Positions 24,330 through 33,870 of a stretch of 64,000 nucleotides of DNA are shown here, piece after piece (within the stretch, counting starts at the first letter, position 1; every line of letters starts with the position of its first letter). Made by a program: the position numbers and the translations under genes. The DNA is taken from assembly GCF_000182565.1 (NCBI RefSeq), contig NW_015971540.1, positions 1,178,476 to 1,242,475 of the forward strand, given 5' to 3'. The DNA is from Spizellomyces punctatus DAOM BR117 (lineage: Eukaryota; Chytridiomycota; Chytridiomycetes; Spizellomycetales; Spizellomycetaceae). The notes beneath the pieces were generated by a model that saw only the letters and a program-made list of their open reading frames with translations, did no database searches and had not been told where the DNA came from.

Positions 24330-25309
24330 ATGCAAGCACATCGACACGACTTTCCGCTGTACGCTCCTTCCAAAATAATGCCTTGCCCCGACGAATTTGA
24401 AGACTTTTTCGGATCCTTGCCCAACGATTACGTGATGGACGACCTCAATATGGCTTATTCTCAGCCTTCTTTCGATCCTGAGCTCTTGATGCACACTATC
24501 CCACTGACGTTGCCCACCATGTCATCATCGGGTTATGTCCCATCCCCCGCTCTCTCCACCACATCCCTGTACGTCAACGCATCTATAACCTTACCGCAGC
24601 AATATACTTGCCAGCCTCTGCCATCAAGCATGATATTTTCCAACAGCTTTCCGTCTCCTCCAAATCCTCCAAGTGATCATGAACGCATTCTATCGCCGTG
24701 CACCATGTACGACGCGGTTGACAGCCCCCCGTCACCAGCCAGCGATGCCAGCGGCGGTATGCCAGATATCCCACTTTATGCAGAAACCGCGTCAGACCCG
24801 AAAAAGCTGGGCATTGCCGGCGCCCCTCCCCCGCGAGGAAGGAGCAAAAAGACGTTTCCCTGTACAGTTTGTGGAAGGAGATTCACGCGGAACTATAACT
24901 TGAGAGAGGTGTGTTTCTCCCTAATCAAGGGAAACTCTTGTCATGGACGACGATGACTCTGGTGGACGACCTCTTGTTTGTGCTGGCTTGTTAACGCTTG
25001 GCTCCATCATAGCACATGCAAGTCCATGACTCTGTCCGTGTTCGTCGTTTCCATTGCACAGAATGTCCTCGCTCTTGTAAGTTTCACTTGCATTACTGCA
25101 TATGCTCTTTTTCATATCCTCATGCTTTTTTCCATTCACTAGATTTCCGTAGTGCCGACCTCTCTCGTCACCGGAAATCCCAGCACACACCACCCATCCT
25201 CCTCTGCATTTGCGGTGCTGCATTCCGCCGTACCAGTCAAGCACGCAAGCACCAAAGTGAGTGCGTGCGAGCACTTGTGGCGAGAGATCAGTCTGATCTT
25301 CCAAATTGA
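24330..25309 (+). CDS. C2H2 zinc-finger transcription factor
   Basis: Three exons (24330-24908, 25013-25076, 25143-25309) join in frame to 269 residues. Residues 1-170 are Ser/Pro-rich and disordered, with acidic patches (DEFEDFFGSLP, VMDDLNM) that could activate transcription. Three fingers follow. Finger 1 has Cys178, Cys181, His194 and His198 (FTRNYNLREHMQVH). Finger 2 has Cys208, Cys211, His224 and His229. Finger 3 is degenerate, with CIC spacing and a final Cys255 in place of the second His. Introns cut fingers 1 and 2 at conserved points, and the joins restore the zinc ligands. It is expected to bind DNA in the nucleus; targets are unknown. Met17 is an alternative start. Confidence 0.9.
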
Positions 25310-25686
25310 AAGTCAGCACCATTCACGGACGATGTCGGGCTGGGCTGTAAATAGTGGACCTCTCACACACACATGTTTGTTTATCCTTGTTAGCCAAACC
25401 CCATCTCTCTTTTCTGTATATACCGTGCCCATGTGTTCATAGCGGGGTTTTGGAGAGTTTTTGTAGTGTGATCCCTTAATAATGATTTCCCTTTCATTCT
25501 TTGTATTGAGTCCAATGCAGCGGAACGGCGTACCCGCCAGATGCTGTACACATAGAGTATGGGCGGGAATTTCACAAAAAAGCCCGGGCCCGGGTTCACG
25601 TTTTGGTGAATACCCGCCATTGCAAGCAAAGAAACAAATAAAAAACAAACAAGGCAAGCGTCCCAATCGATGTACATAGCATGAGA

Positions 25687-26352
25687 TCACTGTAGTATGA
25701 CGACAATCTCCTCACTCTTTGCGAGATCAACAGGTAATCTCCCGTGCTTATCCTTCACCATAGCCACCCCTCTCGAGATCTGAAGCATTCTTCTGAGAAT
25801 GTTTACATCCCCAACGCAAGCGGCTACATGCCATGGTGTTCGCCCGTCATTATCTGCCATATCAGCTAGTGCGTCATAAGAGAGAAGGAGGTCAACCGTC
25901 GGAAAGTTACGGGAAAGAATTGCTTTATGAAGTGGCTGTATTGAAAGAGGCATTTGGATGCGTGCTATCAAGCAGATATTCAAAGGGAAATGTAGCACGT
26001 ACTGTCGCCCCAATCTCGTGCGTTTTCGCATTTGGGTCTCCTCCGCTTTCGAGAATGACTCTGCAAACATCGACATGTCCCTGACGGGCCGCATAGTGCT
26101 TTTTGGAACCAGATTCAATCTTTCACTATTGTGTATGCCCACGTTGAGCACACTCTTGCCTACCAGGGCCGTGTATCCTGCACGATCTCGTTCATCAGGA
26201 CAACATTTCAAAAGCCATTTCCTGACCTTTGCCACATCTCCACGTTGAGCACAGCCATGAATTGACCGTTCAAAGTCGAGCTCTGTGAGGGACTGTGTGT
26301 ACAGCGTCGAGAGTGTATGGTTACAGTTGGAGTTGCAATGCTGATGGCTCAT
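25687..26352 (-). CDS. small ankyrin-repeat protein
   Basis: Three exons (26164-26352, 26003-26098, 25687-25935) join in frame to 177 residues. Ankyrin signatures run through most of the protein: IHGCAQRGDVAKVRKWL, then AGYTALHYAARQGHVDVCRV with ILESGGDPNAKT, then PLHKAILSRNFPTVDLLLSY, then GRTPWHVAACVGDVNILRRM, then GRLPVDLAKSEEIV. That gives about five repeats and little else. Ankyrin proteins are binding adaptors; the partner cannot be told. The introns fall between repeat segments. It converges on the zinc-finger gene. Confidence 0.88.
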   Translation of the reverse strand: MSHQHCNSNCNHTLSTLYTQSLTELDFERSIHGCAQRGDVAKVRKWLLKCCPDERDRAGYTALVGKSVLNVGIHNSERLNLVPKSTMRPVRDMSMFAESFSKAEETQMRKRTRLGRQYVLHFPLNICLIARIQMPLSIQPLHKAILSRNFPTVDLLLSYDALADMADNDGRTPWHVAACVGDVNILRRMLQISRGVAMVKDKHGRLPVDLAKSEEIVVILQ

Positions 26353-26913
26353 GCGATGGAGAATGTTGCGCGAACAAGCCCGAACACTGACTCACCGTGA
26401 CTTGACTCAAATTGGGGCAATTAGGGATGAGCCACGTCCAGATACGAATTGTTCATGAACGTGCGTCGTTGCGCAAATGCAAAATGCATTCATAATAAGC
26501 AATTGTACGTTGATGAGGGGGGGGATGACTGAAGGAGGGAAGATCAGCAGACTTTAACATCTTATTAGTAAGGTCAAGATTGCATGATAAGGTATCCCAT
26601 CTTCAAACTCAATTATCCGCGGGTGAAAACGCTGCCAAGCCTTTCTCCCTTGCATTCAGCAGGAGCCAACAGGAGCCAGCAGGAGCCTGCCTCATGCAGG
26701 GTGTTCCCGCCCTAGGCCATCCCTCAACGGCTGACGGATTCGCTCCAAGGTGAGACGAATTCGACTTTGATCTCATATGAACCTGTATCCTGCAGATAAA
26801 CCGGATGTTGAAGGCAGGAGGGTCTCCCAAGTACAAAGAGTGGCGAAAAGCAAAATACCGCCAGTTACAGATTTCAATTATTATGAGGACGTTACACTTC
26901 CACAGGGTACACG
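26353..26913. other. intergenic; short GGAGCC direct repeat
   Basis: No gene is seen. Near 26660-26690 CAGGAGCCAACAGGAGCCAG, then CAGGAGCCTG, gives a threefold short direct repeat. Confidence 0.4.
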
Positions 26914-28065
26914 TTATAGTTGAGCAGTAACCGCCCCCTCTGCCGCCTTTTTATTTACCAAGACGGTCCTATACCTCACTAACCCTTTCGTCAACCTGTC
27001 AAACGAAGTGTCCAATGCCTGTGCGCTCATCTCATCTTCCTCAATAACAGGCTTGATTCCATGTCGATTCGCAAACTGCAACATTTTGCACATGGCCCCC
27101 CTTGACGCAACCAGGCTGCCCATAAATCGAATATTCCTCAAAATAAAGACAGTGTGATCGCGTATCTCCAATTCTTTCTTATCGTCCTGCGCACCAACAG
27201 TGCAAAAGATGCCGGTGGGCTTCAGCAGTGAGAAATAATAATCATAGTCGAGGGAGGCGGACACGGTGTTAATAATGAAGTCAAGTTTGCCGAGTGATCC
27301 AGTGGTTTGAGGTGTGCAGAACTCGTGCGCTCCCATTTTGAGTGCTTCGTCCTTTTTATTGTCCCGTGAACTGAAAGCGACAACGTGGCATCCCCACGCT
27401 CTCGCGAATTGCAGTCCTAAATGCCCAAGTCCACCAATTCCAATGACACCAACTCTAGCGGTTGGACTAACATTGTTTTCAAACAAACAGTTGAACATGG
27501 TGGCTCTAAGGACGTATAGAAAGTTCGATTAGTGTCTAGTGAAAGGGAACATCGCAAGCCATCTTCTGACGTACCCAGCACACAAAAGAGGAGCCGCATA
27601 CTTGGGTTCCAAACCTTGAGGGACGGGATAGAGGAACCTGGCATCCCACACCGTCTTCTCGGCAAATCCAAATAATTTGCCTTCTGGAAAGATCTTGCGC
27701 TTTGGACAAAAGATCTCAGAACCTTTCAAACAAAGCTCGCACTTTAAGCAGGCAGATCGGAGATAGCCAAATCCAACCACATCTCCAATCTTGACGGTGA
27801 TGCCAACAACTCCGTCGGCCTCTGTGGTCTGCTCTGAATCTACTTTGGCTTGTGGGCCGAGATCAAGCACTCGGCCAACAACTTCGTGTCCAGGAACAAT
27901 GCCTTCGATGCCAAAACTGTACATGTCCGTGTGACAGATACTACAGGCCAAGACCTCAATAAGGGCATCATTGGGCCCCAACGGCGGAAGTTCCACAGTC
28001 GATTTCACAAAGTGGGGCGTCGGACTAGTCGTATGGACGTATGCGGTCGTCGTAATGGCAGACAT
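26914..28065 (-). CDS. zinc-dependent alcohol dehydrogenase, cinnamyl-alcohol type
   Basis: Two exons (27575-28065, 26914-27505) join in frame to 360 residues, the usual length for medium-chain dehydrogenases. Catalytic zinc ligands are Cys44 (CSICHTD) and His60 (PGHEVVGRV), with a third Cys in LLCAG. The structural zinc site is Cys106, Cys109, Cys112 and Cys120. The nucleotide-binding loop reads GIGGLGHLGLQFARAWG, split from the first half by the intron. The family oxidises alcohols or reduces aldehydes with NADP(H) in the cytosol; the CLKCELC and GLGHLGLQ lines favour the CAD/YahK-like subgroup. Substrate unknown. The start is the first ATG in the open frame. Confidence 0.93.
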
Positions 28066-29002
28066 CTTTGAAACTACAGTCCAAGAAGGCAAAGAGAAGC
28101 AAAGATACAAAGGGGAGGAGCTTTTGATGATGTCTTTACGTAAGGCTGAATTTTCATGCGAGTGTTAAAGGGAGTGTTGGGGGCTGGATGCTCCGTAAAT
28201 GGATTTGTTGGGGGTCGGAAGCTCCGTGAATGGATATCTTGTCGGGCTTGGGGTGAGGATCCCAGTATCCGTGTTCACTATTATTGAGTTTTTCGGACAC
28301 TGTGTGGGGTGGTGAATATCGCGATAAGGCGATCCAAAAAATTGTGGAGAGTTCGCTTGCATGGTGTGGCGTGGGGGTTGGGCTTACCCTTTGTTTTTTG
28401 TTTTTTTTTTGACACTGCAGGATCGGCGCGACTGAGTAGAATCCTCAATTTTCTTGGACATGCTATGGGATAAACTTGGAAACGATTGATTGACAATACT
28501 ACAAGTACTTGTGTCAGCGGTTACTACATGTTGGAGATCCTGGCGAAATATATCGTCAAAGTCCTTCAATAGCCAACTGATGGGACCGGCAGTGACAGTA
28601 CCATTAGAGTTGGGCCTTCACTTTCTGACTTCCGACTGCGCCCAACAACACCCTGTAGAGCAAATAACAAATACAGAACCCCCATTTGGCCCATTAAAAG
28701 CGGCCAGTCTTCGAAAATGTCTCATTGTATCGTGCAGATGCAGAGTTATTTGTATTCTGAGCCCCACGTGAGGTTGACATCCTGACACTTGATGACAGTA
28801 ACAAAGTACCAAGTACTACCTACCGCCGCAGAACGTCCGATATCAAGTACCAGTAGGACGCTACCGATTAGACTTAACCTTAACCGAAGACGTATCTCAA
28901 TCATTCAGTTCGTAAGGGTCAAATATATCCTTTTCACATTGCATGTACAGTAACCAAAAAAAAAAAAAACTATTTACAAGAAATGTTTGCTACCTGCTAC
29001 CA
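28066..29002. other. intergenic, no gene seen
   Basis: This is upstream of the dehydrogenase and downstream of the F-box-like gene, both on minus. Only short frames and a T-run near 28400 are seen. Confidence 0.45.
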
Positions 29003-29542
29003 TTATTCCCTCCATTCCCTCCACATTTCACTTGCTTCCTTGACCAACTCTGGCAAACCCGTCAATGCCGCGACTTCAAACAATCCCAACGCGGGGACAA
29101 AACTCTTGACCATGTCCACGTCCTTGATTTCAGCAAACTCGCTACAGACGCCTTTCAGCGTCCTTGTTTGCAGATCCCATAAATGAATTTCCTGAATACT
29201 ATGCATGCTCCCACCAAACTGAATCAGCAGTGCTTTGTCCGCATGCCACAAGTGAGCAAAGGCACGCTCCCATTGACCACCGTGTTGCACCAGTAGCTTC
29301 AAGAGCGTTCTTCGGGGTCCTGGCTCCCAGGTGTTGTCCACAAGGGCACGCCCCAGTGCTTCGTGAATGGTTTTTGACGTTCGGAGTAGCCTGTCAAAGT
29401 GTTGCTGCAAGACAGATTGGGGGCTAGGAAGGTGCGCATGTAGGGTATAACACGTCTTGTGCAATGAGGCGAGTGTTGATAGCGGTGCGTGGTGCGCAAT
29501 GTTCAGTACTAACTCCAATGGTAATGTCGTTGACGTTGTCAT
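29003..29542 (-). CDS. F-box-like protein
   Basis: A single open frame of 179 codons. Residues 7-40 (LPLELVLNIAHHAPLSTLAS followed by LHKTCYTLHAHL) have the pattern of an F-box: a Pro-Leu-Glu-Leu start, hydrophobic spacing and a conserved Cys/Leu end. The rest is helical with no known repeats. F-box proteins present substrates to SCF ubiquitin ligases; this is inferred from about 35 residues. A protein-like minus frame upstream (around 29680-29870) could belong to the same or another gene, but no join could be fixed. Confidence 0.6.
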   Translation of the reverse strand: MTTSTTLPLELVLNIAHHAPLSTLASLHKTCYTLHAHLPSPQSVLQQHFDRLLRTSKTIHEALGRALVDNTWEPGPRRTLLKLLVQHGGQWERAFAHLWHADKALLIQFGGSMHSIQEIHLWDLQTRTLKGVCSEFAEIKDVDMVKSFVPALGLFEVAALTGLPELVKEASEMWREWRE

Positions 29543-30149
29543 ACTGTCTCGTCGTCTGGCTGAAAGTTCCTGGTGAAATGGGGTTTGGAAAGGAGACCTG
29601 GAAGAAAAAGGGCGGAGTTAAGACATTAGTCAAACTTTGTATTGACTCGGTGGGTGATACATCTAAGATGACTGTGCCACATCATATGACCAAACAAGGA
29701 GTTTATTAGTCGTAATCCTGGTGGGAGGTCCAGACGCCGAATGGCTCCGCGTTTTTCTCCAAGCTGCTCGAAGATGATCGTTGGTTCCGGGTGGAGAGCA
29801 TGGAGAAGCAAGAATTTATTCAAGGCTATGCGATAATCTTTCTGCAACATGCACATGCCTTTCATGTGGCGATGAGGCCCGAGCGAGCAGACGCCTTCAG
29901 CACTTTTGACATGTGGTTGGTTGGTGGGTTGACTGTGGTGGGTGTGCATGACTACTGAGAGGTAGCACACACAGAACAGTCCATTTTCCATGGAGCTTCC
30001 CTTCACGGCACTCTCCCATTGTCGTTTCTTTCAAACCTCAAACCGGATGTTGGCCAATAACCGCTACAAGTCGTACTCGCCTGTGCGTCAAAACACGACC
30101 GGTGCCCAATCGATCACGAGCCAAGCATCTGGTTTTCTTCTAGTCATGT
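29543..30149. other. intergenic with a possible unplaced minus-strand exon
   Basis: On minus, about 29695-29850, a frame reads ALNKFLLLHALHPEPTIIFE and then RRLDLPPGLRL. It looks protein-like and is preceded by a possible TTGCAG acceptor. No start or partner exon is evident. Confidence 0.3.
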
Positions 30150-31043
30150 CTATAGTACAAAGGGTATCACTGCTTTCCTATTCTTGGGGTACTTTTCCCC
30201 AAAAGTTCGTCGATACCACTTATTTGTTTGGACGGCCCTGGGAACCAAATTCGCCAGCGTCCACACCCAAAATCCCACTGCGGCCGTCTCACCATCCATA
30301 AAAAGTGCGTATCCCGTCCATTCAACAATCTCTCCAAAGTAATTGGCGCATGAAACGAACCGATGCATATTCTCCTCTGGTATGAAATACTTTCTCCCGT
30401 TCGACAGTGTTACACTCCCCTGCTGGCATGGCACCTTTTGCCGTCGCAACCTCATCAATTCGTTGTCCGATATGATGTTCACGTACATTCCCCACAAAAA
30501 TAATGCGATACCACAACACAAGGACGCTCTTTTGTCATACTCCCATATTGATCGTTCTGCATATTTCCGTGCCACAGCTCCATTCCACGTCCCATTTACC
30601 AAATTGAACAAAATGGCCGCAAGAACGATCTCAATGCGAGTGGGACTCATGTGGGGTGCCCTGTACGTATATACAAATACTCGATTGAAGTAATGCAACG
30701 TCCAGCATATGCACGCGACGGTTCCAAGTGAGAACAGTTTAATGTCCGCTTGTCGCTGTACTTGCTCAGGATCCGAAAAGAAGGATAGCAGAAAGCATAT
30801 TGGACTAACTAATTCTTGAATGAACCAGCCTGCTTTGCCTGGCACCGTAAGTGTATATCGATTCGTTGCGTGGAATCTTCCTACAAAGATTTTTGTGTGT
30901 CAATGGGCAAGCTGACGCCCGCCTGTACTGGGTTCTACAACTGTACCATATGATGCGGGCTGCAAAAAGAGATAGGCTGATATGATCAAGGCAGTGGTAA
31001 ACCACGCGGTTTCCCATGAGGAGGTTGGAATGAGAACTTTCAT
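30150..31043 (-). CDS. steroid 5-alpha-reductase family enzyme
   Basis: Two exons (30947-31043, 30150-30880) join in frame to 275 residues, close to the 250-270 typical of the family. The join restores SYGRFHATNR, the conserved segment after the first helix. Then come GKAGWFIQELVSP, several hydrophobic helices, NYFGEIVEWTGYALF (the conserved region of the catalytic/NADPH part) and a C-terminal KWYRRTFGEKYPKNRKAVIP typical of SRD5A proteins. The family reduces the 4,5 double bond of 3-oxo-steroids or related enoyl lipids with NADPH in the ER membrane; the substrate in fungi is uncertain. The start at 31043 matches the family length; an upstream in-frame ATG at 31217 would add 58 unlikely residues. 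Confidence 0.92.
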
Positions 31044-31262
31044 CGTCAATGCTAGCAATCGCAAATACACAGAGAGTGATCCACATTCTGCTGGGAGGTT
31101 TCCATGCCAACAAGACATGGTTGGGCAAGGATCGCGCAATTTGGCGGCAAGTGAAGGCAGAGTGTCAATTACCAGGACCGGGGACCTCCAAATGACCAAA
31201 CCAAAAAGACCTAGCATCTGTCATTCGTAGTTTATTAAGCACTTACGCAAAGATTCAAAAGC
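31044..31262. promoter_or_regulatory. short divergent promoter
   Basis: 219 bp separate the start of the steroid-reductase gene (minus) from that of the phosphatase gene (plus), so the two probably share a bidirectional promoter. No clear site is seen. Confidence 0.45.
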
Positions 31263-31888
31263 ATGTCATCGTCATCGACAGGAACCCCGGGAGCTCCAAA
31301 ATACATTGATGCAGAAGTACTCGCCTCTCTCGTTCGTGATCCCACAAAGACTCCCGGAAAGGACTATGTTGTAGTTGATGTTCGTGGGGAAGACTTTGGG
31401 GTTGGTTGACCACGGCAAGATGCCGGATAAAAGCTGGTCTGCGTGCTTGAGAATACTTGAACCTAACAAACTGAAACGCTCATGCTATTTTCCTTAGTTC
31501 GGCAACATTCCAGGCGCCGTAAACATACCAAGCCATGAATTCTTAGACCGTCCTCGCGATTTTGTCGAACCACTCAACTCAGTGCCGAAAGTCATATTCC
31601 ACTGCGCACTGTCACAGGGTGAGTTTCTGTAGTTGCAGCAGTCATATATCTGTGGGGATTGTAACGTTCAGAACATTCAACCTAGTCCGAGGTCCAAAGT
31701 GTGCGAACCACTATCAACAAGTCTCGGCTGTGGTGCGTGGCCAGCAGGAAGCTGCTAAAGAAGGTGAAGGAGCCCCGCAGGAGATTCTGATTTTACGTGG
31801 TGGGTTCCAGAACTGGCAGAATTTATATGCCAAGGAGAGCGATTTGGTCGAAAACTACAATGCGCAGTTTTGGAAAGAGGAGCTGTAA
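31263..31888 (+). CDS. Cdc25/rhodanese-type phosphatase, Ibp1/Ych1-like
   Basis: Three exons (31263-31400, 31498-31618, 31686-31888) join in frame to 153 residues. The rhodanese fold is marked by YIDAEVLASL, YVVVDVR, GNIPGAVNIPSHEF and VIFHCALSQVRGPKCA. The last is a CX5R active-site loop (Cys82, Arg88), the phosphatase-type loop of Cdc25, fungal Ibp1/Ych1 and Acr2 arsenate reductases. EILILRGGFQNWQNLY closes the domain. It would be a small cytosolic or nuclear tyrosine phosphatase or arsenate reductase; these cannot be separated by eye. The active-site loop is restored only by the second splice. The first donor (GTTGGT) is weak. Confidence 0.9.
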
Positions 31889-33870
31889 TAAGTTATGATA
31901 TATGTATAATGAGGCTGCAAAAGACAGGCAAACCCTGAGGCTTTGCAAAGTCTCTGTGTCGCGGCTTGTACTGCATCGCGGCGCTCAACGTCGCCATGAT
32001 TAGCCTGAGAGATGTGCTAGATATTCTTGAGAGTTATGATAATAGAGGTCGCTCCTCTAAGACGTTGCAAATATGATCGAATGAAACTGTCTCGTCATCC
32101 CATCTATTGATACTTCAGAGGGGGCTTGGTCCCGAAAAGTTATGCTGCTTACGCGAAATGGAACAAACGTGAGCAGAAATTCCAGAAATTGTCAACGGGG
32201 TCTTGGATCCAAGTATTCGGTAACGAGGACAACGACGTCATTGACCCGCAGTGGTGGATTGGCAAAAGACACCAGAGACCGAGATTCGGGGGAAGAGACA
32301 TCCGATTTTGCTTTTTAGGTTATTACGCGATTTGTACAAAGAAACGACGTAATTCACGACGTAGTTAGCCCCGAGTTGTAGAGAGAGAAGCTTCCGCGGG
32401 CGACCCAGGTTCCTAGTTTTCGGGAATGAGTTCAATTAGGATTTTAAAGTGCTTATGCGTGTTACCTGAAATGGCGGAGACAATTTTCCGAAATGTCAAC
32501 CGGTCCGCGGTCCAAGCACTGGAAACATGCTAATCCAGTGTGAATGTCCCTCGCATGATCTCCCTACGAGTACTGAGTCGGTGGTGAAGACAAGACAGCA
32601 CTAGTACGCAGGATTGCAAAACACACAATGGTCAAACTCACGAGAAAGAATTGCTATGTGATTTTGAGATCGAGTACTTTCGTCGAGTCTTATATCATCA
32701 CGGAACGTATCGATAGAACAATGAATGTATTTCCGCAACTGCGATGACCGAAAGAACGAAAGACAATTCGCTTGACAACTTTCCATCCAAGTTATGGTTA
32801 ATAACACGGACACGTCTAGAAAACCACATCAAAACTACATCACTCTGTCTCTCTGGTAACTCATCTGTAGGCTTCGGCCTACTTCTTTCGGACTGTTTGT
32901 TCTCGCGCCGTCCATGCCCTGGTGTACTCTTTACTGAACGGAACTTGGCGCTACCAAGGTCCATCCGTTTCACGGAAGGACATCTCGACCTTGGACGCGT
33001 CGGCAAAAGTCGACGATGGGTCGACGATGTCTTGGTTTGGAAGGAGGCATTTTTGCAGTGTTCCTCTGTACAAGAAAATCGTCAATCACTCTGATATCAA
33101 AGTCCCACTTGTGTAATCTCGGGTTGCCTTCATCTGCTTCTTCTGGGTGACGAAGTTTCACTCTAATCTGATGCGCCGAATGAACCTTTGGACGGATATC
33201 ATGAGCGGTCGCTGACTGGTAGCCCTTGACCGAGTGACTCTTGTATAGAGAGGTAGAAGTCTTTGTTCTACCAGCAGGAGGCTGCGATCCCAACATCATT
33301 CCGTGCCATGGACGAATATCCGCTATCAGCGATGACTCCTCAGCAGATCTGTTGAATCGCTGGAATGGCTGGTGTCGAAAGCACTCCCGAGATAGCGGAC
33401 GAATCACTGGAAACGGCGGCGGAATTCCCGTACATGTCTTGTCCACATGCAGTGGTACGGGATACTGTGCTCATGCACCGGTCAAAGAGCAAGTAGCTTT
33501 TCGAGACACAAGCTCAAGACTGACAGCAGAAACCTGAAAATACGGCGTATAGCGGCGAACAGAAGACTCGGCGCGTTTTTACTCTACGTGATGGAAACAC
33601 GACGCGCAACATGAGAATACTAGTTGCGAATGGGTTTTTGAGCAGCCAACATACTACGAACGACACTCCCATCTCTGGCTCAACGAGGATAGCGGATGAG
33701 CCGAGTGCGAGCCAGTTTAAAATGCGCAGTAGCGATGAAGGAGTGGGTAGACCGGATGGTGGTCCTCTCCGCGCGAACCGACTCAGTATATCACTCTTCT
33801 ATATGCGCACTAGAACCATGCCCATATGTATTCGAGAATGAAGGTCATTGTGCATCTCCGAAATAAGAAC
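31889..33870. other. gene-poor stretch, possible gene remnants
   Basis: No secure gene. An inverted copy of the motif of the neighbouring repeat family (CGTCATTGACCCGC) is at about 32233-32250. A minus-strand frame at 32970-33446 is listed separately. Confidence 0.4.
32970..33446 (-). pseudogene. possible remnant of an unrecognised gene
   Basis: A minus frame of 158 codons has varied, non-repetitive composition (e.g. HQIRVKLRHPEEADEGN, KWDFDIRVIDDFLV). Just beyond, another frame continues as DIVDPSSTFADASKVEMSFR and then meets a stop. This looks like an exon pair or a frameshifted gene, but it has no ATG, no family resemblance and no firm splice sites. It could be chance. Confidence 0.25.

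Noticed and set aside
24113-24424. Minus frame of 103 codons
   Set aside because: Shadow of the zinc-finger gene promoter and first exon.
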